From Erysipelothrix tonsillarum DSM 14972 (GTDB taxonomy: Bacteria > Bacillota_I > Bacilli_A > Erysipelotrichales > Erysipelotrichaceae), in assembly GCF_000373785.1 (NCBI RefSeq), contig NZ_KB892379.1, forward strand, positions 87,916 through 151,915: a DNA stretch of 64,000 bases, written 5' to 3'. The notes beneath the pieces were generated by a model. That model did no database searches. It was not told where the DNA came from and was given only the letters and a program-made list of their open reading frames with translations. Shown here piece after piece: positions 11,549-21,136 of this stretch; the stretch's first letter is position 1, and every line of letters starts with the position of its first letter. Position numbers and translations under genes: made by a program.

Positions 11549-14500
11549 TTATTTTTCTTTACGTTTTAATATAATTCCAATACCCATAAACATTAAAGCC
11601 ATAAAGGAATGGGATTGTGTTTGAATGCCTGTTTGTGGTAAGGCCGTAGTTGTTAGGGGATTAGTACCTGAAGTCGTAGTTTTTGGAGCTTTAGTTTTTT
11701 CGACTTCTACCTCTGTATTTTTTGAATCTCCATCAACAATTTCAATTTCCACATCAGGTTTTGAAGGCGAATCGATTACTTCCTTATCAGGATTTTGAGG
11801 AGCAGTACTTGGTTTTTCGATAGGATCTTCAATATCTAAAAGTACGAGAGAATCGAAGGCCGTTTGTAAATCAAACAGTATTTGTTCGAGATCTTCTAGG
11901 GTTCGATTAGGGTCTGTTAATGTTGTGGCCGCAAGTGTACGTGTAGCGATGAGAACATCGCGTGAAGCATCCGTGTATGCTGTTAAATTGAGGGTGTCAA
12001 TCGTTTTTATAAGGTTTTCAATACGTTGTTGCGTCTCATCTTCAAGAGCTTGCGTATCCAAACGTACTTCGATAAGGCTTGAAGCTCCTTCAAGTTCTTT
12101 GGTATTAATCGTAAATTGATTTTCGTTCTGTGTAATGTTGTCGTCCATGTGTGTCACGGATTGATAAGGGCGATTGAGTGTTAAGATAATCTCATCTTCA
12201 ACATGTTTTGGATCACTTACTGCAATCAACAAGGAACGATTATTTTTTACTTGTGCTGTTACGGATGCAGAACGGTCGACGTGAATTCCTTCAATATCGG
12301 CGCCTTCTACACCCCATACATTCATAGCTAAAACGGTATCTGTTTTGATTGCTTGAATCAGGTTGTTGTTTTGAAGTATTTCTAAAGTGTTTGTGTTCGC
12401 GTAGTCACGAATGGCTGTTTCGTCACGATTTGGAATTATAACATATTCATAGGATCCATTTGTCACGGATTGTCCATGGTTTATTCCGAGTTTGAAAAAG
12501 TCTGAATGGTATTCCGTTTTATCATCGAACATTAAGTTTTGATCTACAAATTTTCCGCTGTGTTTATCGTTGGAGAGGGTTACTTCGGTAGTTTGTGGAA
12601 AGTAGTAGCCAAAAGTCCCTTTATCACCGTTGTCTAGAATAAGAGTATCGCCATCTTCAAGTGTTAGTGTATTAAGTTCTGTGAGGACAGAATTGTTGTG
12701 TTTAATTACGGCATGATCGTCTACTTTACGATTTTCAATCGTCGTTTCGATTGAATTGGGGGATGTTCCTGTAATATTTGCCCCAAGTGCGACAATAACA
12801 TCATCTAAGAAGAACCATGATTTTTGAGCGCGTAAATCCATACCATTATTAAATGTATTTGAATTATAAAACATTCCGGCACTGCCTATTGCTCCAGTGG
12901 ATGAACCACCAACCCAAGCTTGTTTGGAAAGTTTTCGATGGAGTGCTTTGTTTGCAAGGGGACGTGTGTCTACCGTAGTTCCAGGAAGACGATATTTATC
13001 AACTGCAGCCCAATAGGTTCCATCGTATTGATTGATATCATTATCGGTATAAAGGTAAAGCATGCCACTACCAGTATGCCATCCTTGCATATTCTCATTA
13101 TTAATTGATTCATAATTTGAGATGCGTTTAGAGAACATGCTTAAGGCAGCGGTATAGTCGTGATTTCGATTTACTACACGATCCATTGAACCATAAATTT
13201 TAACATGTTGTGTTGATTCCAAAGATGGGATTTGATCATCTTCGAAGATTTGTTTAGCTTTAATCAACGATTCAAAATCACGAGTTCGACTGAAATAATC
13301 ATGATAACGATCAGAAGCAATAATCCATTCTTTTAAGTGTTGTTTATAAGTTGATTTAAGAGGTTCTGGGGCTGCATCTGCAATAAGCATAATGTTGGCG
13401 ATACTTTCTTTTCCAGTATCAAATTCTTGAGCCGTTGGACTCATGTAAGGTGCTCGAGAAATGCTGCGGCCATTGACCATCGACATCATTTTTCCTTTGT
13501 ACATCAAAGGGATGTATCCTTCATCAATGAGTGTATAAATATTCTGCATGGTTGCAGGATCCATGGCCCATGGTGTATCAGCTACGATAGAGGCAATTTT
13601 ACCAATACCTTTCACAAGATCATTTCCATAGGTTCCAAGATATGCAATATCTTTGTGCTGAACTAAAGAGCCATCTTTATACAAGCCATCACCATGTGAT
13701 ACATACTGTACTACTTCTGGCATTTCTTGTTTTACATAATCCAATAATGCAGCATCTTGTTTCATGATACCGACCCCTAAAGTAATTAAACCGACATCTG
13801 TTTTATTTGCTCCGGTTGCAGGTGCACCGTTTAATAAAGTTGTTAGATTGGTATTGTATGTCTCAATGCCCTTGAGATAACGAAGGACATCATCATGTTC
13901 AATATAATTGCCAACAATGGATAGAATATCAAGCAGACGCATCGGAATACCAATTTGCCAATCCCACCAGTTTCCGTGTGTTTTAATGGTAAATGGACTG
14001 CCATACATTGCATCATTAACGAGAAAATCTAACTGTTGGACGATAAAATTTAGAGTTTGTTCATCTTGATAATACTTACTGCCAAAGGTTCCAAAGGCAA
14101 TTGTTATCGATTTTAAATTTGTAAATTGTCGAGTGTTATGCGCCGCAACCGTTTTTTGATCATCGTTACCCCATGGGAAAGGAGCATTTTCGGTGAGGTC
14201 AAGGGTTGCAAATGCTTCATCTGCTTTTCCATCAACAACGTCGATATAGGCCTTGATATGGTCGTCATTAAGGTTGATGGATTCATTTCCCACTGCGCGT
14301 TCTTGCCAACGCGTAGCCATGAGTTGATAATTTGCATCGACGTCATCCGAAGTAACTTTAAATTCGATGGCTTGTTTAGGTGCAGATTCTTTGTCTGAGT
14401 GCACAAAAATGGTAACATTACCTTCTTTAATACCAGTAACAAGACCTTGTTCTGAAACCGTTGCAATCGCATTGTCGGAACTTTCAAATCGGCCATCATT

Positions 14501-14713
14501 TTTTAACAAGGGTGTCAGAAATTTACGTTGACCCGTTGATAGTGTTTGAATTTGATTCGATGCTAAATCAATGTTTACCGGTTTACTTTCGGCATTAAAA
14601 AAAAGTGGACGTGTGCGATTAAATTGTGTTGGTTCTTCAGCATGGATGGTTAGAGCATTAGAACCGAGTACGAGCGCGAGCCCAGTGCAAATAATAGTTC
14701 GTGTATGTTTCAT
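11549..14713 (-). CDS. LPXTG-anchored polysaccharide lyase family 8 protein (hyaluronate lyase-like)
   Basis: Secreted, wall-anchored enzyme predicted to cleave hyaluronan or a related glycosaminoglycan by beta-elimination. A signal peptide (about residues 1-25) is followed by a short Big-like segment and the alpha/alpha toroid. Within the toroid, NWWDWQIGIP (about 245) carries the catalytic Asn, and LVQHKDIAYLGTYG (about 349) carries the catalytic His/Tyr pair. NGRSIS, GWHTGSGMLYLY and DGTYW follow. The beta-sandwich region leads into a helical FIVAR-like segment (about 900-960), a Pro/Glu-rich linker and an LPQTG sorting signal (about 1024) with hydrophobic stretch and basic tail. The start follows GGGAGGAT. 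A cre-like operator lies just upstream. Chondroitin or xanthan specificity cannot be excluded. Confidence 0.92.
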   Translation of the reverse strand: MKHTRTIICTGLALVLGSNALTIHAEEPTQFNRTRPLFFNAESKPVNIDLASNQIQTLSTGQRKFLTPLLKNDGRFESSDNAIATVSEQGLVTGIKEGNVTIFVHSDKESAPKQAIEFKVTSDDVDANYQLMATRWQERAVGNESINLNDDHIKAYIDVVDGKADEAFATLDLTENAPFPWGNDDQKTVAAHNTRQFTNLKSITIAFGTFGSKYYQDEQTLNFIVQQLDFLVNDAMYGSPFTIKTHGNWWDWQIGIPMRLLDILSIVGNYIEHDDVLRYLKGIETYNTNLTTLLNGAPATGANKTDVGLITLGVGIMKQDAALLDYVKQEMPEVVQYVSHGDGLYKDGSLVQHKDIAYLGTYGNDLVKGIGKIASIVADTPWAMDPATMQNIYTLIDEGYIPLMYKGKMMSMVNGRSISRAPYMSPTAQEFDTGKESIANIMLIADAAPEPLKSTYKQHLKEWIIASDRYHDYFSRTRDFESLIKAKQIFEDDQIPSLESTQHVKIYGSMDRVVNRNHDYTAALSMFSKRISNYESINNENMQGWHTGSGMLYLYTDNDINQYDGTYWAAVDKYRLPGTTVDTRPLANKALHRKLSKQAWVGGSSTGAIGSAGMFYNSNTFNNGMDLRAQKSWFFLDDVIVALGANITGTSPNSIETTIENRKVDDHAVIKHNNSVLTELNTLTLEDGDTLILDNGDKGTFGYYFPQTTEVTLSNDKHSGKFVDQNLMFDDKTEYHSDFFKLGINHGQSVTNGSYEYVIIPNRDETAIRDYANTNTLEILQNNNLIQAIKTDTVLAMNVWGVEGADIEGIHVDRSASVTAQVKNNRSLLIAVSDPKHVEDEIILTLNRPYQSVTHMDDNITQNENQFTINTKELEGASSLIEVRLDTQALEDETQQRIENLIKTIDTLNLTAYTDASRDVLIATRTLAATTLTDPNRTLEDLEQILFDLQTAFDSLVLLDIEDPIEKPSTAPQNPDKEVIDSPSKPDVEIEIVDGDSKNTEVEVEKTKAPKTTTSGTNPLTTTALPQTGIQTQSHSFMALMFMGIGIILKRKEK

Positions 14714-14726
14714 TGTATCCTCCCTT

Positions 14727-14740
14727 TGAATACGCTTACA
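14727..14740 (-). promoter_or_regulatory. cre (CcpA) operator-like site upstream of the PL8 lyase gene
   Basis: Read on the minus strand, TGTAAGCGTATTCA matches the cre core TGNAANCGNWNNCA at every fixed position. It lies 14 bases before the start codon, just upstream of the ribosome binding site, where bound CcpA would act as a roadblock. CcpA control is inferred from the motif only. Confidence 0.6.
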
Positions 14741-14944
14741 GATGAATTCTACAATTAAGTATGCATTTGGTCAATTGATGCATTGAATTCTACAAGTGTT
14801 TGGTTAAAAAGTGAAAATGAAAGGTTCTATAAAATATCTTTAATTTTTTATCAGGATAAATACAGGATATTGTATAGTTATAAGTGGATATGAAAGAAAT
14901 AAAATGAGATAATTAAGCGTATATTGGAATTAAGGGGATGTAAG

Positions 14945-16252
14945 ATGAAAAAAAATTTACAAGAGAAAAAGTACTTAATCATGAGTGGAGCGCTCGGTAT
15001 AACTTTAATTGGGCTCTTGATTATGGCCTATATGATGTCGGGCGCCACGATTCGAGCAATAGATGATCGTAATATTCTTGTGGAGAAGGATAGTGACGTG
15101 ACGATGGCAACCATTCACGATAAAATAGTTGTTGATCCAAAAGAGGCGGAATATGAAATAATGGTTGTTACGGAAAAAGGGGAAATTTCAGTTCAGGACC
15201 ACAATGATGAAATAATTAAAAAACGCAAACTTGAAATAGAACCTCAGGGTTTACTTGTTGAAGGGGATTTAAAACTTAGAGTATTCTTAAAAGAAAATAT
15301 AAAACGTGATGTTGTCCTCAATATTCAAACCGAAGATACAAAAGAACCAAAAATCGTTATTATGCATGATGGTAAAGAAATTAACGAAGATGAAATTACC
15401 CTAGCTGTTGATGATAAAAAAGTGACGGCAATCGCAAAGGATTATGCTTTTGGTGTTCTGACAGCACCCTTAAAAGTTAATGTCAAAGGAACGATAAATT
15501 ATAGTACTCCGGGAACCTATGCTGTTCTTTACAGTGTCGATGATAATGTTAATAAAGCTGAACGTAAGTTTTCGGTAGTTATTCAAGAAGAACCTGTTGA
15601 ACAAACACCGGATACAGATCATGAGAATCGTGAGAATGAAACGAAGAATCAAGAACAACACGAAAGTCCGGCTGATTATGATAGTGGATCTACACCAACG
15701 ATAGTTGATTCGCATTCGGAATTAGTTTTGGTGAATAAACATCGTGCATTATCTCGTGACTTTGTACCGAATCTTAGTTATATTCCTGCAGCATATGCTG
15801 TGAGTGAAGGGTATGAAGCAACACCCAATACAGTAGCAGCATTTGTTAAAATGGTGGATGCGTTGTACGATGAGACGGGATTATGGCTTTTAACAACATC
15901 TTCTTATCGTGGATATGATTTCCAAGAAGAATTGTATTCGAATTATGTATCACTTCATGGGCAAGAACAGGCAGATTTAATGTCGGCGCGTCCAGGTCAT
16001 TCTGAACACCAAACGGGTCTGGTTATCGATGTGGTGACACCGGGAGGAGATATGTTTGCTTTCTCAGAAACGCATCAATCTCTATGGGTTCATCGAAACG
16101 CTCATCGTTTCGGTTTTATTGTTCGTTATCAATCTGGGAAAGAGCATATTACGGGATATCAACCCGAAGCATGGCACTTGCGTTATGTCGGTGTCGATGC
16201 GGCTACAGATATTTATAATAGCGGTCTTACCTTGGATGAGTACTTAAATTAG
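14945..16252 (+). CDS. Membrane-anchored VanY-like D-Ala-D-Ala carboxypeptidase
   Basis: Zinc peptidase predicted to trim D-Ala from peptidoglycan stem peptides outside the membrane. The ATG at 14945 was chosen because AAGGGGA sits 8 bases before it; an in-frame TTG at 14924 has no such site. One N-terminal membrane segment (about residues 12-34) is followed by an Ig-like region (about 120-215), an acidic Asn/Glu/Asp linker and the VanY domain (about 265-435). The zinc motifs are ARPGHSEHQTGLVIDV (about 347) and EAWHLRYVG (about 407). Single-gene unit with its own terminator. Confidence 0.9.
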   Translation: MKKNLQEKKYLIMSGALGITLIGLLIMAYMMSGATIRAIDDRNILVEKDSDVTMATIHDKIVVDPKEAEYEIMVVTEKGEISVQDHNDEIIKKRKLEIEPQGLLVEGDLKLRVFLKENIKRDVVLNIQTEDTKEPKIVIMHDGKEINEDEITLAVDDKKVTAIAKDYAFGVLTAPLKVNVKGTINYSTPGTYAVLYSVDDNVNKAERKFSVVIQEEPVEQTPDTDHENRENETKNQEQHESPADYDSGSTPTIVDSHSELVLVNKHRALSRDFVPNLSYIPAAYAVSEGYEATPNTVAAFVKMVDALYDETGLWLLTTSSYRGYDFQEELYSNYVSLHGQEQADLMSARPGHSEHQTGLVIDVVTPGGDMFAFSETHQSLWVHRNAHRFGFIVRYQSGKEHITGYQPEAWHLRYVGVDAATDIYNSGLTLDEYLN

Positions 16253-16254
16253 AA

Positions 16255-16290
16255 AAAAATCTATCAACCGAAAGGGAGATAGATTTTTAT
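16255..16290. terminator. Bidirectional terminator between the vanY-like and nitroreductase genes
   Basis: Stem AAAAATCTATC (16255-16265) / GATAGATTTTT (16278-16288); the T run continues on the plus strand and the A run upstream serves the minus strand. Confidence 0.8.
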
Positions 16291-16296
16291 TTTATT

Positions 16297-17046
16297 TTAT
16301 TTTTTTGCGAGATTTTGTTCTTGCATATATTGCATCAATTTCATACGACCGGGATGCTTACGTCCCATACTGCTTTGAATTTGGTTAGTAAAACTATCAA
16401 TTCGCTTGTTTGCATCACGAAGATCATAATACTCTGTCACCGTAGCATCATACTCTTTCATAGCTTCTGTAAGTGTCTCGCTATGAGCATATGTATTTTC
16501 GAAATGCATAAGATGTTGTGGCATTCGCGGCTTTAATTGTGGTGCTTGATTTGGATAGCCAAAGCCCAAGCCCAATACTGGGAATGCGTATTCTGGAAGA
16601 TCTAGTAATTCAATCATTGCTTTGGCGTCATTTAGAATGCTTCCAAGAAAGACCCCTCCTAACCCAAGACTTTCAAGTGCAACCATCGTATTTTGCGCAG
16701 CGAGTATGGCATCGGTGTAACCGACCATCATCCGATCAAAGGTTTGAAGGACATCTAAATCTTGGACGTTTTTTTCAATTGCGATTTGTGCATTACGATG
16801 TTGGTCAATCACAAAGATAAAGAGATGTCCGACATCCGCAATATAAGGTTGACCACCAATTTGTGCGATGGCCTTTTTCTTTTCGGGATCGGTAATACTG
16901 ATAATTGAGTAAGATTGCATAAAATTACTTGTAGATGTTGATTGTGCCACCTTCACCAGTGTATCGATAATTTCTTGTGAAATGGGTTCTTGCGTAAACT
17001 GGCGAATTGTACGGTGATTCAGCTGTTGTTTAATTGTTTGATTCAT
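16297..17046 (-). CDS. NfsA-like FMN-dependent nitroreductase / NADPH oxidoreductase
   Basis: Cytosolic flavoprotein of the NfsA/FRP group of nitroreductases, 249 aa. The N-terminal HRTIRQFTQEPISQ binds FMN phosphate in this family, STSTSNFMQSYSII follows, and the conserved LGLGFGYP segment (family consensus GxxxGxP) is present near residue 160. The start follows GGAGG. It is transcribed divergently from the FrnE-like dithiol protein gene, with only about 90 bases between them, so a shared redox-related control region is possible. The physiological substrate is unknown. Confidence 0.88.
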   Translation of the reverse strand: MNQTIKQQLNHRTIRQFTQEPISQEIIDTLVKVAQSTSTSNFMQSYSIISITDPEKKKAIAQIGGQPYIADVGHLFIFVIDQHRNAQIAIEKNVQDLDVLQTFDRMMVGYTDAILAAQNTMVALESLGLGGVFLGSILNDAKAMIELLDLPEYAFPVLGLGFGYPNQAPQLKPRMPQHLMHFENTYAHSETLTEAMKEYDATVTEYYDLRDANKRIDSFTNQIQSSMGRKHPGRMKLMQYMQEQNLAKK

Positions 17047-17087
17047 ATTGCCTCCTTGACTTGATTATACCATGGGGGGCATATTGT

Positions 17088-17117
17088 TGGCACACCTTTC
17101 GCATAACCTATACAATA
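17088..17117 (+). promoter_or_regulatory. Probable sigma-A promoter of the FrnE-like gene
   Basis: TTGGCA, an 18-base spacer and TACAAT precede the gene's GAGGTG ribosome site by a normal distance. Assigned by eye only. Confidence 0.5.
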
Positions 17118-17138
17118 AGTACATTAGAGGTGAATGAT

Positions 17139-17822
17139 ATGAAAGTACAAGTATGGTCAGATTTTGTTTGCCCGTTTTGTTATGTGGGTAAAAGACATTT
17201 AGAACAAGCGATTAAGGAATTAGGACAAGATATTGAAGTGGAATTTATGAGTTTTGAATTGGATCCACAGTATAGAGACAATCCAGATTTAAACATCCAC
17301 GAGATGTTGGCTCAAAAATATAACATCTCTGTTGATGAAGCACGTTTAAATAATGAACGAGTTGGCGCGATGGCTGCACAAGTCGGCTTAAACTATGATT
17401 TTGATGCTATGAAGTATACGAATACATTTAATGCGCATAAAGTATTTCAATATGCGAAATTCAAAGGTCTTGGTAATGAATACAGCGAAAAGTTAATGGA
17501 TGCTTATTTTTCTAAAGGTGTTTATTTAAATGATCTTGATGCCTTAATTGAATTGGGTGTCACAGTTGGGCTTGATGCGGAAGGCATAAAAAATGCTTTT
17601 GAATCCGATGAATTCGGACTCAGTGTTCGTCAAGACGAACAGTGGGCACAGATGATTGGAGCTCGCGGAGTACCTCATTTTGTCATCGATGATCAAGTGT
17701 CGCTCTCTGGAGCACAACCTGTAGAAACATTTAAATCAGCACTGCAACATGTGGAAACCTTAAATGCACAAAAAAATGATGCGATGATGTGTTCCGATGG
17801 TATGTGTACGATTCATGAATAA
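17139..17822 (+). CDS. DsbA-family oxidoreductase, FrnE-like
   Basis: Cytosolic thioredoxin-fold protein of the FrnE/2-hydroxychromene isomerase-like DsbA branch, with no signal peptide. The active-site CPFC is at residues 11-14 (MKVQVWSDFVCPFC). The helical insertion and the cis-Pro segment GARGVPHFVID are present. The ATG at 17139 follows GAGGTGA; a longer in-frame reading from 17034 lacks a ribosome site and overlaps the divergent gene. The last 15 residues carry a second cysteine pair, CSDGMC, as seen in FrnE of other bacteria. It probably acts in thiol redox homeostasis. Confidence 0.88.
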   Translation: MKVQVWSDFVCPFCYVGKRHLEQAIKELGQDIEVEFMSFELDPQYRDNPDLNIHEMLAQKYNISVDEARLNNERVGAMAAQVGLNYDFDAMKYTNTFNAHKVFQYAKFKGLGNEYSEKLMDAYFSKGVYLNDLDALIELGVTVGLDAEGIKNAFESDEFGLSVRQDEQWAQMIGARGVPHFVIDDQVSLSGAQPVETFKSALQHVETLNAQKNDAMMCSDGMCTIHE

Positions 17823-17847
17823 AGCTAGTTCCGACTAGCTTTTTATT
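17821..17847 (+). terminator. Terminator after the FrnE-like gene
   Basis: AAAGCTAGT / ACTAGCTTT nine-base stem (17821-17829, 17834-17842) followed by T-rich sequence. Confidence 0.85.
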
Positions 17848-17897
17848 TGCACAAAGCCTTATAAATCGGTAATATATAAGAAGATGGAGGTTTTACA

Positions 17898-19511
17898 ATG
17901 AATAAACGAAAATCAATACAAATCGGGATTGTCGTCATCGTTTTTATACTTCTCGATGTCTGGTTTGGTAATACGTATCACTATATGGATATCGGCTCGA
18001 TGCTTTACTTGAGTGCCTTTATTTTGGTGATCGCAGGAATTTTATTTATTGATCGAAACAATTATAAAAAATTCTTTAATACATTTGGAATTATAGCAGG
18101 CGCTTTTGTCATTATTTTCTTAATTGGAAGTGTCACGTCATCCCGAATGATTAATGCGAAACGTTATGCAAATGTTTTAGGTCAAGTAAGACCCGTTGAG
18201 TTTAAAGATCTTTATGGTGAAGATCACAATATTGAAGTCTCTTATGTTGATAAGGATTCCGCGATTCTTTCGGCAGAGAAAAAGATGGGGGAACTTAGTG
18301 AAGTATCATCCCGTTTTGATATTAATACAAATGAATTTACACAGATTAATTATCAAGGCAAAATGGCTCGTGTAGCGCCCTTTGTCTACGCGGATACTTT
18401 CAAAAAGTATACAAACTTTTCCACAGGCGTTCCCTATTATGTGCTTGTGACGACAGGTGACGGAAATATGAATGCGAAAGCAGAAATTGTAACGTTACCG
18501 ACACCAATAAAATATTATCCAGGGGCGCCATTACAATATGATTTAAGACGTCATGTGGCCTTACATCACAAATTTAGTTATCTGGATGATTGGAATTTTG
18601 AAATCGATGATAAAGGTCATCCTTACTGGATTGTGCAATCCATTACGAAACGCGTTGGTATTTGGGGTGCGAAAGATATGGATTCTTTAATTGTTGTGGA
18701 TGCCGTTTCGGGTGAAACATCGCGATATAACCTTGATGAAATACCGGAATGGGTTGATTCAGTATATCCTACCGATATGATGTTATCACACGCAAAAGAT
18801 CACTTTACATTAAAAGGTGGTTATTTTAACTCCTTCATGCAACAACAAGGGGTAATGGCTGTAGATCAACAGGAAGGATCTTACAACTACGTTACAATCG
18901 ATGATGAAATCTATATTTTTACAGGAATTCGACCTATTAAATTAGATTCAAGTTCAACAACAGGATTATTATTTATGAACAAGCGTACGGGAGAAACTTT
19001 ACAAATGGATCTTCCAGGTGTTTCTATAACGGCCGCTGAAATGACATCAGTTGGGTCGATACAAGAAAAAGGGTATACCCCAACAACACCAATCCTTCAA
19101 AATGTTGGTGGGTTCCCAACGTATGTCATGTCTTTAAAAGATACATCAAGCGTTGTGCGTGGATTCTCAATGGTGAATTATCAAGACTATACAAAATCTG
19201 CGGTAGGTGACACGTATCTACTTTCTGAGAAAAATTATTTAAACGCAATGGGAAGTCAGGTCGGAATCGTTCCTGAGGAAATTGTTGAAAAAGATGGCAT
19301 CGTATCAGATGTCCGTCAAGTAATTATTGATGGCAACACATATTATATGATGCGCCTTGAAGGTGATGAGGTTATTTACCAAGCAAACTTGATTTTAAAT
19401 GATGAGCTTGCATTCTTAATGCCGGGTGCTCGCGTAAAAATCACTACAAATGGGACAAAGGTTGTTTCCTTTGACTTAACCAAAGAAGATAAACCCAAAC
19501 CAAGTGCTTAA
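17898..19511 (+). CDS. Conserved-looking membrane protein with large extracytoplasmic domain
   Basis: Not recognised. Three hydrophobic segments (about residues 6-23, 33-50 and 60-80) are followed by about 455 residues without a membrane segment, predicted outside the cell. This soluble part has no cysteine and contains repeated beta-rich blocks (YWIVQSITKRVGIWG, DSLIVVDAVSGETSRY, GLLFMNKRTGETLQMDL) that recall PepSY-like or beta-propeller folds. That resemblance is weak. The ATG follows GATGGAGG. It is a single-gene unit between two terminators, so neighbours give no hint. Confidence 0.75.
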   Translation: MNKRKSIQIGIVVIVFILLDVWFGNTYHYMDIGSMLYLSAFILVIAGILFIDRNNYKKFFNTFGIIAGAFVIIFLIGSVTSSRMINAKRYANVLGQVRPVEFKDLYGEDHNIEVSYVDKDSAILSAEKKMGELSEVSSRFDINTNEFTQINYQGKMARVAPFVYADTFKKYTNFSTGVPYYVLVTTGDGNMNAKAEIVTLPTPIKYYPGAPLQYDLRRHVALHHKFSYLDDWNFEIDDKGHPYWIVQSITKRVGIWGAKDMDSLIVVDAVSGETSRYNLDEIPEWVDSVYPTDMMLSHAKDHFTLKGGYFNSFMQQQGVMAVDQQEGSYNYVTIDDEIYIFTGIRPIKLDSSSTTGLLFMNKRTGETLQMDLPGVSITAAEMTSVGSIQEKGYTPTTPILQNVGGFPTYVMSLKDTSSVVRGFSMVNYQDYTKSAVGDTYLLSEKNYLNAMGSQVGIVPEEIVEKDGIVSDVRQVIIDGNTYYMMRLEGDEVIYQANLILNDELAFLMPGARVKITTNGTKVVSFDLTKEDKPKPSA

Positions 19512-19521
19512 ATGAAACGTA

Positions 19522-19547
19522 AGACACGACTCAGTCGTGTCTTTTTC
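19522..19547 (+). terminator. Terminator of the 537-aa membrane protein gene
   Basis: AGACACGAC / GTCGTGTCT stem with a three-base loop, followed by a T run. Confidence 0.85.
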
Positions 19548-19550
19548 TAT

Positions 19551-19577
19551 AAAAAAATCCGATACAAATGTATCGGA
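19551..19577 (-). terminator. Terminator of the MATE gene
   Basis: TCCGATACA / TGTATCGGA inverted repeat (19558-19577); on the minus strand it is followed by seven T (A run 19551-19557). It overlaps the last codons of the MATE gene. Confidence 0.75.
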
Positions 19578-20975
19578 CTATGATTCGAATTCGAGTATAA
19601 AGGCTTCTTCTTGTTTTTCTTCCTCAGCAAGGTTTACAATCCATTTTTCCTTGTTTACAAATCGTAAAGCAAGAACCATCTTAAGGACATCTGTTGACTG
19701 TCCAATAATATATAACCAAAGAATGCTTAAATCGGTGGTATACGTTGCGATGCCAACTGCAACCAAGTTAACACACCACATATACCCTGAGTCAAGTAGG
19801 AGTGTTGAACGTGTATCGCCACCTGCACGAAGAATAAAGTAACATGTTGTATTAATGACATAGATACTAAATAACGGTGCTTGAATTCTTAAGAATGTTT
19901 GAGCGGTCCACATCGCTTCCGCAGATACGGAATAAATCTTGGGAATAACAAAGGTAGATCCTAAAAGTAATGTTCCAAAGACAGCACTGAGTAATACACC
20001 AAAACCAATTAAACGATATCCATTTTCACGTGCTTCATCCAAGCGGTTTCCACCAAGGGGTTGTGACACAAGAATGGTAATTGCGACCGACATACCGGCA
20101 TTCATCGTAAAAAACATATCCGAAACCGTGGTAGCAATCGAGTAACCGGAGATTACTTCGGCACCACGTGTTGCATAGAAACGCAATAATAGAGCCATGC
20201 CAGAAGCCCATAGAACTTCATTTAAAGCAAGTGGGAATGCTTTAACGGTAATTCGCTTAACAAGTATTTTCGAAATATCGAATAAATCTCTAATGCGGGT
20301 TTTAAACGCATAATTTCCGGTAACTAAGAAATAACTGATAAAGGTTAATTCCACACAACGTGCTATAAAGGTACCAATCGCACCTCCAAGAACACCTAGA
20401 CGCGGTGCACCAAAATTACCATAAATCAAACAATAATTAAAACAGAAGTTTGTAATCATTGAAATAACACTAGCAACAAGCGGTGTTTTTGAATCACCGG
20501 TTGCTCTCATTGAACCAGCAATGGCCAATGTAAATAAGTTGGGAATAAATGCCAACGCACACACGTAAATATACCTCATACCTTGCTCAATTACTTTTGG
20601 ATCCTTAACAAAGAACCGGATAATATTTCCTGGAAAAAGTAATGCGAGGATGACGAATGTACTCATTATCAACATAGATGTTAGAATTGAGAAACGGAAT
20701 GTTTGCTTCATATGTTCTTCGTCTCTTGCCCCGAAGAATTGTGCCATAAATACAGCCGATGCAGCAATCACACCATTGGTTCCAAAAACAGCGATAATAA
20801 AGTAACGATTTACGGTCGCAACGCCCGACAATGCATGGTCACCGAGCTGACCGATCATCAAGTTATCAAGTAAGTTTACAGACGTACTGATAAGTTGTTG
20901 TAGCATTAACGGAATTGCAATGAATAAAGCCTTTTTGTAAAAGTCTTTATCGCCTACAAATCGCTTTAGATTCAT
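19578..20975 (-). CDS. MATE-family multidrug/toxin exporter
   Basis: Cation-coupled efflux protein of the MATE family (NorM/DinF-like), 465 aa with about twelve membrane segments. The N-terminus ALFIAIPLMLQQLISTSVNL and the following DNLMIGQLGDHALSGVATVN are hallmark blocks, and the second half repeats the pattern (SGYSIATTVSDMFF, VTILVSQPLGG). The start follows GAAGGAGGTCG. It is a monocistronic unit divergent from the FMN reductase gene. The substrate is unknown. Confidence 0.92.
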   Translation of the reverse strand: MNLKRFVGDKDFYKKALFIAIPLMLQQLISTSVNLLDNLMIGQLGDHALSGVATVNRYFIIAVFGTNGVIAASAVFMAQFFGARDEEHMKQTFRFSILTSMLIMSTFVILALLFPGNIIRFFVKDPKVIEQGMRYIYVCALAFIPNLFTLAIAGSMRATGDSKTPLVASVISMITNFCFNYCLIYGNFGAPRLGVLGGAIGTFIARCVELTFISYFLVTGNYAFKTRIRDLFDISKILVKRITVKAFPLALNEVLWASGMALLLRFYATRGAEVISGYSIATTVSDMFFTMNAGMSVAITILVSQPLGGNRLDEARENGYRLIGFGVLLSAVFGTLLLGSTFVIPKIYSVSAEAMWTAQTFLRIQAPLFSIYVINTTCYFILRAGGDTRSTLLLDSGYMWCVNLVAVGIATYTTDLSILWLYIIGQSTDVLKMVLALRFVNKEKWIVNLAEEEKQEEAFILEFES

Positions 20976-21136
20976 CGTTTCGACCTCCTTCTAAAAACGC
21001 TAAGACTATCATATAGAAAGAGCAAGATAATATCAATTGAAAAACACAATTTTATCACATTAATTTGACATTTTATGCATATTCCAGATATGACCCCCTA
21101 AAATCACGTATACTATTTATAAAAGGAGTGAATTTT

